Assembly: GCF_900187295.1 (NCBI RefSeq)
Contig: NZ_LT906473.1
Location: 2,356,001-2,420,000 of the forward strand
Length of the DNA: 64,000 bases
DNA from: Corynebacterium cystitidis
Lineage (GTDB): Bacteria; Actinomycetota; Actinomycetes; Mycobacteriales; Mycobacteriaceae
Reading direction: 5' to 3'
Shown: positions 1-8,934 of the stretch, one piece after another
Position numbering within the stretch: the stretch's first letter is position 1
Layout of the letters: each line of letters begins with the position of its first letter
Program-made: the position numbers and the translations under genes
The notes under the pieces: model-generated
What the model saw: the letters and a program-made list of their open reading frames with translations, nothing else
Told to the model about the DNA's origin: nothing
Database searches by the model: none

Positions 1-210
1 AGTCTGAAATGATTGATTTTGATGCTGCGACCTGGCGAAACATTCAGGATGTAGAAACCTCTACCATCGACTGGGTCCACTGGTACAATACGCACAGGTT
101 GCATTCGTCGATCGGGAATATCCCACCAGCCGAGAAATACACCAACCACTTTCAACTATCAGCCCTCGAGGCTGCCTAACACGCCTCTCTCAAAAACCCA
201 GGCCGATTCA
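1..210 (+). mobile_element. Right end of an IS3-family insertion sequence
   Basis: Contains the last 58 codons of an IS3-type transposase and then, on the outer side, a terminal sequence that reads inward from 210 as TGAATCGGCCTGGGTTTTTG. This resembles the TGAACC...GGGTTTT ends usual for IS3-group elements. The boundary at 210 is inferred from that match. The left end is outside the window, so target duplication cannot be checked. Confidence 0.7.
3..179 (+). CDS. IS3-family transposase OrfB, C-terminal fragment
   Basis: Open from the window edge to a TAA at 177-179, 58 residues. The segment WVHWYNTHRLHSSIGNIPPA is the typical C-terminal signature of the rve integrase core of IS3-family OrfB proteins, just after the third catalytic acidic residue, which lies outside the window. 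The gene continues to the left, so this is a window truncation and not necessarily a broken gene. The enzyme would catalyse copy-out/paste-in transposition of the element that ends near 210. Confidence 0.85.
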   Translation, partial: SEMIDFDAATWRNIQDVETSTIDWVHWYNTHRLHSSIGNIPPAEKYTNHFQLSALEAA

Positions 211-388
211 AAACTACTAGATTACGAGCAGTTTGAGGAACCGCAACCAAAGGCCCCGCACCATGAAAAAATGTCTTCTTATACAGATGCACTTCCAATT
301 TCCCACCAGAAGTCGGCATAGCCAACCTAGTACCGTCCGTCGGACGAATAGCCTTAAAATCAGGCCCGAAACGCATAAAATACGTCAT
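211..388 (-). pseudogene. 5' fragment of an unknown gene cut by the IS3 element
   Basis: A reverse-strand frame starts with ATG at 388, preceded by a strong ribosome site (GGGAGGA, 5 bases upstream). It begins MTYFMRFGPDFKAIRPTDGT and runs about 59 codons before entering the IS end at 210. Past that point it would read through IS sequence to a stop at 176. The good Shine-Dalgarno and the abrupt end at the element suggest the start of a real gene whose remainder lies beyond the IS or is lost. The family is not recognised. Positions 389-500 hold no convincing gene. Confidence 0.45.
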
Positions 389-500
389 CCTATCCTCCCA
401 CCAGTACCAATGCCACTGACTCCAAAACCAGCACGGCCACTCCGGCTACAGCAGTAGAACAATCACCGTACATGTCAGTATGACAGCCACAACGGTGCAC

Positions 501-1025
501 CTAACTCGGGTTATAGACCTCTGGAACAACCTTAGACACAGTCAGAACACCGGTGACATCCTCAAAAGCAAACTGCTCACGAGGGTCACGATTATTACAA
601 CGAAAACGAATCATCCCACCCTCTTCTTCAACAATGATGCCCGCATCACCCGTCATATACTCGTATACAGGAGCCGCGTGCTCGTGATAAGAATGAAGAT
701 ACTCGTTAAACACACTGAGTAAACCAGGTTTCTTGCCGGTGCACACCCTGATGCTAAACGTATTTGATACACCATCAGTCAAACGAATCGAATCAAGCTT
801 TTCACCATCATCAGTACCAAATTCCGCGTTGTAGGACTTCAAGCGCATCGCCGTCTGGACAGTCCCCTCACGCACCTGAAACTCAAGACCAACAACATAC
901 TCCGTATGAGGATCCAACTCAATCCCAATGCGACTCTCAATCGTCAGCCCATTAAGATGCAGTGTGCCCTGTCGCAACTCTGTACGCATACTCGTAAAAG
1001 CCCGCACTCCCGTACATCCCTTCAC
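501..1025 (-). CDS. Hypothetical protein, possible orphan immunity protein
   Basis: 174 residues from a GTG start with GAG-rich sequence just upstream; an internal ATG at residue 13 is an alternative start. No signal peptide or membrane segment is visible. The sequence alternates short beta-like stretches (TEYVVGLEFQV, NTFSIRVC) with an acidic tail, and has the look of small cytoplasmic immunity proteins. It lies in a run of unrelated small genes downstream of the RHS toxin on the same strand, a usual place for orphan immunity genes of polymorphic toxins. Function is inferred from position only; the family is not recognised. Confidence 0.6.
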   Translation of the reverse strand: MKGCTGVRAFTSMRTELRQGTLHLNGLTIESRIGIELDPHTEYVVGLEFQVREGTVQTAMRLKSYNAEFGTDDGEKLDSIRLTDGVSNTFSIRVCTGKKPGLLSVFNEYLHSYHEHAAPVYEYMTGDAGIIVEEEGGMIRFRCNNRDPREQFAFEDVTGVLTVSKVVPEVYNPS

Positions 1026-1149
1026 CTCGATCTCACACCCTACCCGGCCGCCGTGAAGATTCCCACACTATTCTCTTCGTTTAAGCTTCACTCGCCCACG
1101 ATACATGGCGATAAGCGGCAATGGCAGCGTGTAATATCAGGTATTCCGG

Positions 1150-1542
1150 CTAACCCGACAGGAATTTGGGAACTTTAATACCATCCCCAATCTGTTGACT
1201 TGCTTCACGAAGCTCCCCAGACACAGACGTTAATAGGGTCGGATTCTCCACAAAAGACGTACCGTCAACATTAACATGAGCACAAATCCGAGGCCCCGCA
1301 GACGAATCACACGAATCAGCCAGGAGTTCCAGTAGCTTCACTAGCGCGGTGCCACTAACCCAGCTGGCCAGGGAAACCAGATCTTCTTCCGTTTCTGGGG
1401 TGGCCCCGTCAGCAATCTTTGCGATTGTCTCGCTATAGGTTTCATCATAAGCAGCAGAATAGAAACGTCCTACAAGCTCTCGGAATGTAACATATGCGTC
1501 AGCATCAACCGCCGTGTTATCTACATAACTATCAATCCACAT
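1150..1542 (-). CDS. Hypothetical acidic protein
   Basis: 130 residues starting MWIDSYVDNTAVDADAYVTF. ATG at 1542 has its own ribosome site (AGGAG six bases upstream, lying inside the end of the preceding gene), and the upstream stop TGA is separated from the ATG by one base. This argues for translational coupling of two genes over a frameshift within one gene. The protein is acidic, helical in appearance, with no membrane segment. It may be an orphan immunity protein or may form a complex with the product of the gene just upstream. Family not recognised. Confidence 0.55.
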   Translation of the reverse strand: MWIDSYVDNTAVDADAYVTFRELVGRFYSAAYDETYSETIAKIADGATPETEEDLVSLASWVSGTALVKLLELLADSCDSSAGPRICAHVNVDGTSFVENPTLLTSVSGELREASQQIGDGIKVPKFLSG

Positions 1543-1543
1543 G

Positions 1544-1927
1544 TCATCTCCTATATCGATGCGCGTATAGATCTTCCTGCTCGGGTAATGGGGCCCGGAC
1601 ATGCCCAGGTAGGTATTGCTTATCGACGAGCACGCTTCCAGCGATGGGATCAAGAAAGCTCGCAAGATCTCCGATTTTCTGGGCCCCATCGTCGATATGC
1701 ACTCGAAGCGAACCAGGAGTTTCTTCACGATCATAAGCCTCAAACTTCCCGGCAAAATCCTCGAGCACCGCCACAAGCACCACGCGTGCATATTCAGAAA
1801 CGTCACCACCGTGCTGTATCCATTCCCACCACTCGGCTGACGTAGAAGCCACCCCACTGTGGTGCACCTTCCTGACTTCGCGGACAAAGTTCGTCACCGC
1901 AGTATCAACCATTTCCAAATTCTTCAT
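1544..1927 (-). CDS. Hypothetical protein upstream of the acidic partner gene
   Basis: 127 residues from ATG at 1927, chosen over the ATG at 1951 because GGAG lies seven bases upstream. It begins MKNLEMVDTAVTNFVREVRK and contains a Trp-rich helix (SAEWWEWI) and an acidic middle. The stop at 1544 is one base from the start of the following gene, so the two are almost certainly co-translated. The shape (cytosolic, acidic, about 130 residues) is common among immunity proteins. No domain recognised. Confidence 0.5.
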   Translation of the reverse strand: MKNLEMVDTAVTNFVREVRKVHHSGVASTSAEWWEWIQHGGDVSEYARVVLVAVLEDFAGKFEAYDREETPGSLRVHIDDGAQKIGDLASFLDPIAGSVLVDKQYLPGHVRAPLPEQEDLYAHRYRR

Positions 1928-2080
1928 TCGCACTCCGCCTTTCCGACCCAACGGCAGGTTCGCTTAAAACGATACTCGAATCAAACAAACCTTAAACCGA
2001 ATCGGCCAGACCCCCGGAAAGTGCCCCATTTCCCCCGGGATCGACCGGCCCGAAGAGCATCACCAATGTATTCTTAGCCC

Positions 2081-2503
2081 ATGGCTTATTTCGCAGGATG
2101 GGAACTTATCAACAACGAATGGCAATTCTCCGAACCCGGAGTAGGGCCCCAACATGAATGGATGATCAGCGTCGCAGAAACATTCCTGACCTTCATCACC
2201 ACCCACGACGAGAAGAACGGCTCCACCAAATACTTCCTCGGCGCCAACCCCAGCATCATCTACGATGTTGACCCCGCAGACCTACCAACACCCAACCCCG
2301 ACAACGCCATAGAATTCTTCGCAACACGCTACCCACACCGACGCACACAAATCACCAACTTCTTCACCACCTACATCAGCCAACCCACCGACACCACAAC
2401 CACCTACCTCAACGACCAACAAGACGGCCCAGAACTCATCATCGAATTCTGCACCACCCTCGACATCACACCCCCACCACCACTTATCGAACCGGCAGAC
2501 TAA
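2081..2503 (+). CDS. Hypothetical protein, opposite strand to its neighbours
   Basis: 140 residues beginning MAYFAGWELINNEWQFSEPG. Codon third positions are strongly C-biased, as in the flanking genes, and the antisense frames look like shadows (low-complexity Val/Gly/Cys), so this strand is the likely coding one. No clear Shine-Dalgarno is visible before the ATG. It has a soluble, Thr/Pro-rich C-terminus (ITPPPPLIEPAD) and no membrane segment. It is convergent with the candidate immunity gene at 2581-3492. Family not recognised; a stand-alone immunity or cargo fragment is possible. Confidence 0.5.
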   Translation: MAYFAGWELINNEWQFSEPGVGPQHEWMISVAETFLTFITTHDEKNGSTKYFLGANPSIIYDVDPADLPTPNPDNAIEFFATRYPHRRTQITNFFTTYISQPTDTTTTYLNDQQDGPELIIEFCTTLDITPPPPLIEPAD

Positions 2504-2580
2504 ACCGACGAACACTGGGCTGTGTCGACACAAACCTCGCTACCGGCCCAGCAGCCACCCCACGCCAGCCGGGCCCTACC

Positions 2581-3492
2581 CTAGCTTTCATCGAAACGGA
2601 TCCCACCACGAGCATAAATCTCCCGGGCAAGTTCTGAATCGCGACCATACTGGCCAACCGGATCAGCCTCCCAACAATACCGCGTATACGAAGACCCAAG
2701 CCCAGCCTGAATACGCACCTCCAGATCACGCTTGAGCATACGCTCAAGCGTTCGCCCCATAGACGCTATCCGCTCATCGCCCTCATTTCCCACTTGAACA
2801 GCCAGCTGGATCATGTCTTCAACAGGAAAGTCCTCGACCACAAAACCAGCCGACGCAGCCGGTAACTTCGTGCGACTAACATCCACCCCCCTAAACACCA
2901 CATGACGCCACTGCGCAGCACTAAAATCACACCCCGAAGCCTGACGCCCCCCAGCAACAGCCTTCAGCAACCCCGTATCCACCTTCACAGCAAACACCGA
3001 GTCTTCCACCACAGTAAAAGCCTTCGAATGCCCATTACCCAAAGCAAACAAATGCATATTCCGAACATCACACCCCACAACAGCAGCAACATTTTCAAAA
3101 ATGCTCGGCGCATCACACCCATCAAACACACACCCACGCACCACAGAACCAGAAAAAACAGAGCTTCTCGTCAACGTTGCATTAACAAACCGGCAATCAA
3201 TCAATTCCGACTCAATCGCCGTACACAACCGAAAGTGCGTCCCGTCGGCCACCACATTTTCCATCACGCACCCAGGCTCTAACCACACATTCAACCCAGA
3301 CGCACCCGACACATCACAATTCCCTACGTGAGCCCCATCCAGATACGCCTGAAAGTCCGTCGGCGCATCAGGCGACAACACATAACCACGGAAATCCTGC
3401 CGCCCATCAACTTCACCAAACGGAGAAGAATCCACAAACGGATCCAACACCCCATCCACCCGATCCCACCGAGTAGTCAATTCAACATCCAT
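2581..3492 (-). CDS. Pentapeptide-like beta-helix protein, candidate immunity protein of the RHS toxin
   Basis: 303 residues from ATG at 3492 (TAGGAG ten bases upstream; the frame is open seven codons further). The middle is built of short periodic units around buried C/V/F positions (for example LIDCRFVNATLTRSSVFSGS and VVRGCVFDGCD), the pattern of pentapeptide-repeat or right-handed beta-helix proteins. The last 70 residues are charged and helical. It starts 28 bases after the toxin stop, on the same strand, which is the canonical place for the cognate immunity gene. Neutralisation of the toxin is inferred from position, not demonstrated by sequence. Confidence 0.6.
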   Translation of the reverse strand: MDVELTTRWDRVDGVLDPFVDSSPFGEVDGRQDFRGYVLSPDAPTDFQAYLDGAHVGNCDVSGASGLNVWLEPGCVMENVVADGTHFRLCTAIESELIDCRFVNATLTRSSVFSGSVVRGCVFDGCDAPSIFENVAAVVGCDVRNMHLFALGNGHSKAFTVVEDSVFAVKVDTGLLKAVAGGRQASGCDFSAAQWRHVVFRGVDVSRTKLPAASAGFVVEDFPVEDMIQLAVQVGNEGDERIASMGRTLERMLKRDLEVRIQAGLGSSYTRYCWEADPVGQYGRDSELAREIYARGGIRFDES

Positions 3493-3519
3493 CACACAAC
3501 AACTCCTACCCACTCATCG

Positions 3520-6500
3520 TCACACACCAGCCGCAGCCACGGTGCCATAGAAATCTTCCATCCCGGCAAAACCCGCATTCTGATAACCAATTAACTGCAG
3601 ATCAGTCGGAATCCCCTCGATCGTGCCATACTTTCGAACATGCGTCGACCACTGCCCTGGAGTCGTCAAATCCATCCACACCTGCGTACCACTATCAGGC
3701 AACGTAAATATGAAATCAGCACCTTTCTGCCCCTGCACAGCATATTGAACTCCATACTTCTGCTTAAGAACGCGGTCGCTCTCCACCAGTCCCTTAAGCT
3801 CCATATCTAAAGCGGTTCCTCGGTGCATAGATCGTGGCCACCGGCCTTGCTTAAGCGTGTCTTTTATGTGCCTTTCCTGGCTTTCGGATAGATCAATTTC
3901 ACCGTTATTCCACCTCTCGATGACGGTGTCACGATGACCAAGTAAGCGCTTTCGAACGTCATTAAACACCTCTGTGTCTCTATCACTGAATCCGGTTAGC
4001 TTGCTCGCAGGACAGTCGTGAAGCCCGAAGAAATCTATTCTGATTCCAGCGTGGTCGACATAGCCTTGGGCCGAAGCAACCCGTGGACTTACCCCAAGGG
4101 GATCTTGGGCGTTATAGACCCCTGCCTCAGGACTGTAGTAACGGAACCGGTTATACGCCCACCCAGACTCCTCATCATAATACTGCCCAGCAAACAACAA
4201 CGGTGAGGCCTGCTCACCACGCCAAGAACGCTGCCCATACAACGTCTGAGACGAACGACCTACCACCTGCCCAGAAACAGGATCAACAATCTCATGGGGT
4301 GCACCAACCAAATCACCAACCAGGGCGAAGAACTCCGCATCCACCCGATCCTGATCCCAATCACGCACACCACCAGCAGCAGGTCTCCCACGACCATCAC
4401 TTTCGGCACCAGCAGCAGGCCTGCTACCGCCACCAGCCACACCACCGGCTTTAGCGTTGGTCAGTGTGATCTGGCCTGTCGTCTCACCTGTAGCCGGATC
4501 CTGAACCCACACAAAACCACGCCCAGCATCCTTACCCACAGTGGCCTGCTCAGCAACCAACTGGTCACCCACATGCCCAAACACAGTCCGGCCAGTAACC
4601 TCACCAGTAGTAGTATCGATCTGCTCCTTCGCCACACGACGACCCAACCCGTCATACACATACCGGAACCCCACACCCGACTGATCAGAAGAATCAAACC
4701 CCATCGGCTGACCAGACGTCGCATAATAAAAACGCTTCACCAACGGCTTTCGACTCACCCTCTTCGTCACCGTCTGAACAACACGCCCAGCCTTGTCATA
4801 CGTGTAGGTAGTCCGCCCCACACGAGTTGGCATCGTGCCAGCAAACTCCACCTGCGCATCCAACCCCGACGATGCCGGCGATACCGAAGACACCCCAGTC
4901 CCAGCAGCACCTGTTACTGCACCACCGGTCGGGGCAGCAATACTACTCAACACACCCGCAGCACTAAACCCATACGACTCGGTCACAGCTGCGGTAGCTG
5001 CTGTGTTCTCCGGATGGCCCAGCCGCCCAGACACCACCGCGGACGAAGAACTGTCACCGCGGCCTGACGCATCACGCCTAACACCAGTAACACGACCAAG
5101 CACATCAACATCAAACACTGTAGAACCCCGTAGCTGATCGGAGATCGAGGTCAACACAGTATCAGCACGCCAGGAAAAATCACGGCCCACAACACCACGC
5201 ACACCAGCCTGAGCCCGACTATCTAACACCCCGGTACGATCAGCAACCAACCGGCCGCGCACATCATACTCAAACGAGCGCACCAACGAGCCCACACTGA
5301 TCCGATCACGCTGACCACCAACCCCACGCCCATACGTAATATCGGCTACCGGCACACCTACCGACAAACCACCTGCCACATGGGCAATAGCCGAAGAAGC
5401 AATCTCACCGACCTCACTGTGCTCAAACGCAGTAGTCACCGAGCCACCACCCGGCAACCCAATCTCGTGGCTAGCCACCAACCCCGTCGCAGTCAACGAC
5501 ACCGAATACGACGTAGACTCACCCGAGGCCAGCGTAACTGTTTCACCAACCATCCGACCATAATCATCCCGCACGTACGACACCGTCGTATCGCGGTTGA
5601 TAATCGTGTCAACACGACCCAAATGGTCATACGACAACACGGTAGAACCAGCCCCGTCGATAATCTCCTCAACCAAACCAAGCGGGTTACGCACCGTTGT
5701 TGTCACACCTGCCGGAGTGATAGTCGTACTGACCAAACCATCCGCACTCAGTGAGGACTCAGTCACAATCCCGTTATAATCCACCTCACGAACAATCATC
5801 CCATCACGGTCATACTCATAGCTCCAGGTGTTGTTATCCGCATTCGTCAACGCCACCGGCTCAAGCTGCGAATTATACCGAAGCCTGGTCGTCGCCCCCG
5901 ATGCATCGGTCGTAGCAACCGGTGTATCCATCACCGTGTACTGCGTAGTACTCGTCACACCAATCTCATTGGTCACCGACAGCCGATTACCCTCACCGTC
6001 ATAAGTCACCGACACCGCAGAACCATCCGGGTGTGTCACCACCATCGGCCACCCCTCCGGCGAATACGCAATCGTGGTGGCATGACCTTCCGGATCCATC
6101 GATTCAGTAACTAAACCACGCACATCACGCACAACACTGCTACGACGACCCGCCGGATCAACAACCGCTAGTTGGCGTCCAGCATCATCGCATTCAACAG
6201 TTGTGGTTAAACCTTCTGGGTTCGTCGTGACAGAAAGCACCGCACCAGATGGTCGGATCTCATAATCCATCGATACACGAGCACCAGTGGGGTCGACCAC
6301 CCCCGTCGTCAAGCCACAACCATCCACCTCGTATTCGGTAACCTGCCCGTCGCGCCCGACCACCCGCACCGGCGCACCCCACGAACCGGGCTCAACATGC
6401 GTACTGGTCCCATCCGGATACGTGACCTCAACAACACTGCCATACTCATCAAACCGTGTTGTCGTTGTCGCGCCTGCACTATTCGTTACCGAGGTGACCG

Positions 6501-8841
6501 CATGATGCTCATCAAAGGTCTGATCCGTCACACCACCTTCAGCAGAAATGACTCGCCAGACATCACCATGAACAGTACTGCGATACACAGTCGGACGAAG
6601 CTGGCCTAACACCTCATCATGAAGCAGTGCCGGATCAATCGTCCACGACTCATTATCACGGCTTCCAGTACGCCCCCGTCCGGTTAAACCAACACCCGAT
6701 AGACCATGCTCCTTCAACGCCTCAACCAGCGGCAGGGTCTGCAAACGCTCTAAAATCTCCGGAACACCATCATCACCAATCTCTAAAGGATCACCGTCAA
6801 GCTCACGGACTGTTTCAATCGTGACCGACACCGTGCCGCCAGCAGGTGCATCAGTACCCTCATCGGTGAGGTAGACCACCGCATTGGCATAAATACCCCC
6901 GGTACCTGCTTGGGCAACCACACGACCACTGGTGTCATACACGTGGTGATACGACACACCATTGCGATCCGTCCAGCCACAATTCAGGCCAGCATCGTTG
7001 TAGTAGTAGCGCAAGGAACCCGCATTCGAGTTCACCACCCGAACCAAACGCCCCAACGGATCGTACTCATACGAGATCAGGCGCATCGGCTGATCATCAG
7101 GATGCGTTGTCGGGTTCGACACCCACACCGAGGCAGCCCGATCAACAGCCGCATCCCACACAATATCCAGCCGGGTATCATCACTGCGGCGCATCTGCAC
7201 CATATGGCCTGTTGCCTGGTCATAGAAATAGTCAATCCGGTGACCAGTATGGTGGATCATACTCGAAATACCGACCTCAATGCCTAACCCGAAGTCATCG
7301 GCCAGCGAACCAGTCGGGATACCCACCCCCACATAGGAACCATCCACCGCAGGTGACTGATCTGGCAGTGGACCATCATGATCCAACGTGTCAGCAGAAC
7401 CCGCCACAGCAAACACATACGTGACACCCTGTGCAACGTCACGAACCCGGTACGCACCATCCGAATACGATAGCAACCACGGACGGCCATCACCTTGAAC
7501 TTCAGAACCATCCGTCGGCGCAGACGGGAACGCGATCATCGCACCAGTCGGGGTCAGCATATACACATGATCGTCAGTAACCTCAATACGCACATCCAGC
7601 CGTGAGACCCACTGCGGGCCCAACGCCCACCCAACATTGTGGGAAGAATAGGCTGTCCGATCCACAATCAACGGCAGCGTACCCGGAATCAACACATCAG
7701 TATGCTCGTGTACCATCGCGCCAGTAGCAATATCAACCGGGTCAATCGCCTGGGCCATCCGATCATAAGCGCGAGATTTCCAGGTGTCAGCACCATGAGG
7801 ACCGCGGGCAGCATCAGCACGACGCATCATATTTTCTGCCACCCCATGGCGAGCACTCTGAATATTTTTAAGACCATTACGCACCGACTTCGGTGTCGCA
7901 CGGTCTACCGCATTGGCAATGTTTTTCCCGGCACGTGTGCCTTTTGCTGCTTTAAACGCTCTGCCAAACGGAATCACGCTTAAACCAACATCAATTAACA
8001 CCTCTGTCCAGCTTTGATTACCAGTCGCAGCAAGCCCAACTGTCAACAGCAAACTCGCCGCACCAAGAACCATTCCCGCAGGCGGGAAGAAAAAACTCAC
8101 AACAGCGGCGACCCCGGCAAGAACACCGGCAGCTGTCTTTAACCATTCAGCATTGTCATCAAACCAATTATCAAGTGCTACACCAGCACGCTGCAACCAG
8201 TTTTTATTCGGCGCAAAACGCTCCTGCGTCTGACGATCAATATCAGCAACAACCACCTCAACCTCAGCAACGAGAGCACGTTTAATCCCTGCCGCAGATT
8301 CAAGATGGCCTAACCACGTCTTATTCACCGCGTGATACTCAGTCTTCGCCGCCGCAAACGCAGCCTCCGCAGCCGCAGCTTCTGACTGGGCCGTTGCCGC
8401 CGCAGACGCAGTCACCGCATTAACACCAGGAATCAAAGCAGAACCCAACGCTGTTGCCGTCGCCGCAGTCGCCGTGGCACGAGCACGAATAGCATTCGCC
8501 TCAGCAGTATTATAAGCAGCAACAGCGCTTCGGTGAGCACCATGAGTCACCCGTGCAGTATTCATCAAGGTAGACATCTGTGTTGTCTTCGCCTGCAGAA
8601 TCTCCGAGTAATTCATCAAGGCTCGCCCAACAGCGCTATGAGCATCACCAGTAGTATCTAAATCCTCAGGAAAATCAGCATGCACAATACGGGCATATTT
8701 CTCGCCCTCAGTACCGTCAAACCCGGCATCATTCACCGCACGAAAATCGTCCGCTGCCTGCTCGGCTGCTTTACCAAACCTCGTCCATTCGGCAGACACC
8801 GTAGCAATGGCACTAGGAGATCCCCCCCAAAAGGAAATCAT
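3520..8841 (-). CDS. RHS/YD-repeat polymorphic toxin with novel-looking C-terminal domain (start region frameshifted)
   Basis: About 1770 residues. From the N-terminus: about 200 helical residues resembling LXG/WXG-type secretion domains; a hydrophobic stretch near residues 235-275 (AGVAAVVSFFFPPAGMVLG); the RHS entry domain around residue 390 (PVDIATGAMVHEHTDV); YD repeats over roughly 580-1400; the RHS core end (YNRFRYYSPEAGVYNAQDPL) and FFGLH. A distinct 165-residue C-terminal domain follows. The RHS shell normally encloses and cleaves off the C-terminal toxin. That domain contains GADF, then WMDLTTPGQWSTH, loosely like nuclease-fold motifs; the activity is unknown. The ATG at 8841 has only a weak ribosome site. 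The better start at 8884 is out of frame because of a seven-G tract (8822-8828). Confidence 0.85.
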   Translation of the reverse strand: MISFWGGSPSAIATVSAEWTRFGKAAEQAADDFRAVNDAGFDGTEGEKYARIVHADFPEDLDTTGDAHSAVGRALMNYSEILQAKTTQMSTLMNTARVTHGAHRSAVAAYNTAEANAIRARATATAATATALGSALIPGVNAVTASAAATAQSEAAAAEAAFAAAKTEYHAVNKTWLGHLESAAGIKRALVAEVEVVVADIDRQTQERFAPNKNWLQRAGVALDNWFDDNAEWLKTAAGVLAGVAAVVSFFFPPAGMVLGAASLLLTVGLAATGNQSWTEVLIDVGLSVIPFGRAFKAAKGTRAGKNIANAVDRATPKSVRNGLKNIQSARHGVAENMMRRADAARGPHGADTWKSRAYDRMAQAIDPVDIATGAMVHEHTDVLIPGTLPLIVDRTAYSSHNVGWALGPQWVSRLDVRIEVTDDHVYMLTPTGAMIAFPSAPTDGSEVQGDGRPWLLSYSDGAYRVRDVAQGVTYVFAVAGSADTLDHDGPLPDQSPAVDGSYVGVGIPTGSLADDFGLGIEVGISSMIHHTGHRIDYFYDQATGHMVQMRRSDDTRLDIVWDAAVDRAASVWVSNPTTHPDDQPMRLISYEYDPLGRLVRVVNSNAGSLRYYYNDAGLNCGWTDRNGVSYHHVYDTSGRVVAQAGTGGIYANAVVYLTDEGTDAPAGGTVSVTIETVRELDGDPLEIGDDGVPEILERLQTLPLVEALKEHGLSGVGLTGRGRTGSRDNESWTIDPALLHDEVLGQLRPTVYRSTVHGDVWRVISAEGGVTDQTFDEHHAVTSVTNSAGATTTTRFDEYGSVVEVTYPDGTSTHVEPGSWGAPVRVVGRDGQVTEYEVDGCGLTTGVVDPTGARVSMDYEIRPSGAVLSVTTNPEGLTTTVECDDAGRQLAVVDPAGRRSSVVRDVRGLVTESMDPEGHATTIAYSPEGWPMVVTHPDGSAVSVTYDGEGNRLSVTNEIGVTSTTQYTVMDTPVATTDASGATTRLRYNSQLEPVALTNADNNTWSYEYDRDGMIVREVDYNGIVTESSLSADGLVSTTITPAGVTTTVRNPLGLVEEIIDGAGSTVLSYDHLGRVDTIINRDTTVSYVRDDYGRMVGETVTLASGESTSYSVSLTATGLVASHEIGLPGGGSVTTAFEHSEVGEIASSAIAHVAGGLSVGVPVADITYGRGVGGQRDRISVGSLVRSFEYDVRGRLVADRTGVLDSRAQAGVRGVVGRDFSWRADTVLTSISDQLRGSTVFDVDVLGRVTGVRRDASGRGDSSSSAVVSGRLGHPENTAATAAVTESYGFSAAGVLSSIAAPTGGAVTGAAGTGVSSVSPASSGLDAQVEFAGTMPTRVGRTTYTYDKAGRVVQTVTKRVSRKPLVKRFYYATSGQPMGFDSSDQSGVGFRYVYDGLGRRVAKEQIDTTTGEVTGRTVFGHVGDQLVAEQATVGKDAGRGFVWVQDPATGETTGQITLTNAKAGGVAGGGSRPAAGAESDGRGRPAAGGVRDWDQDRVDAEFFALVGDLVGAPHEIVDPVSGQVVGRSSQTLYGQRSWRGEQASPLLFAGQYYDEESGWAYNRFRYYSPEAGVYNAQDPLGVSPRVASAQGYVDHAGIRIDFFGLHDCPASKLTGFSDRDTEVFNDVRKRLLGHRDTVIERWNNGEIDLSESQERHIKDTLKQGRWPRSMHRGTALDMELKGLVESDRVLKQKYGVQYAVQGQKGADFIFTLPDSGTQVWMDLTTPGQWSTHVRKYGTIEGIPTDLQLIGYQNAGFAGMEDFYGTVAAAGV

Positions 8842-8884
8842 CCATCTCAAACTTCATAAAAAACGGCAACTGTGGTACTGGCAT
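8813..8884 (-). other. Out-of-frame true start and G7 tract of the RHS toxin gene
   Basis: ATG at 8884 follows AGGTAGGA by seven bases and reads MPVPQLPFFMKFEMDDFLLG, then hits TAG at 8813-8815. The frame meets seven consecutive G (C7 at 8822-8828 on the + strand). With six G the same start reads directly into the long toxin frame (…LLGGSPSAIATVSAEW). So the gene as written is off, or translated only from the weak ATG at 8841 or by slippage. Either a contingency (phase-variable) tract or a one-base homopolymer sequencing error would explain this. Confidence 0.65.
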
Positions 8885-8934
8885 CGTCGTGTCCTACCTC
8901 TTCACAAAATTACACATACGTACCGATGTGTTAC

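Noticed and set aside
1150..1927. Two overlapping frames that could be one frameshifted gene
   Set aside because: The second frame has its own AGGAG six bases before ATG at 1542 and the stop/start spacing is typical of coupled genes.
2282..2747. Antisense frames opposite 2081-2503 and 2581-3492
   Set aside because: Val/Gly/Cys or Arg/Leu-rich shadow composition with no start signal.
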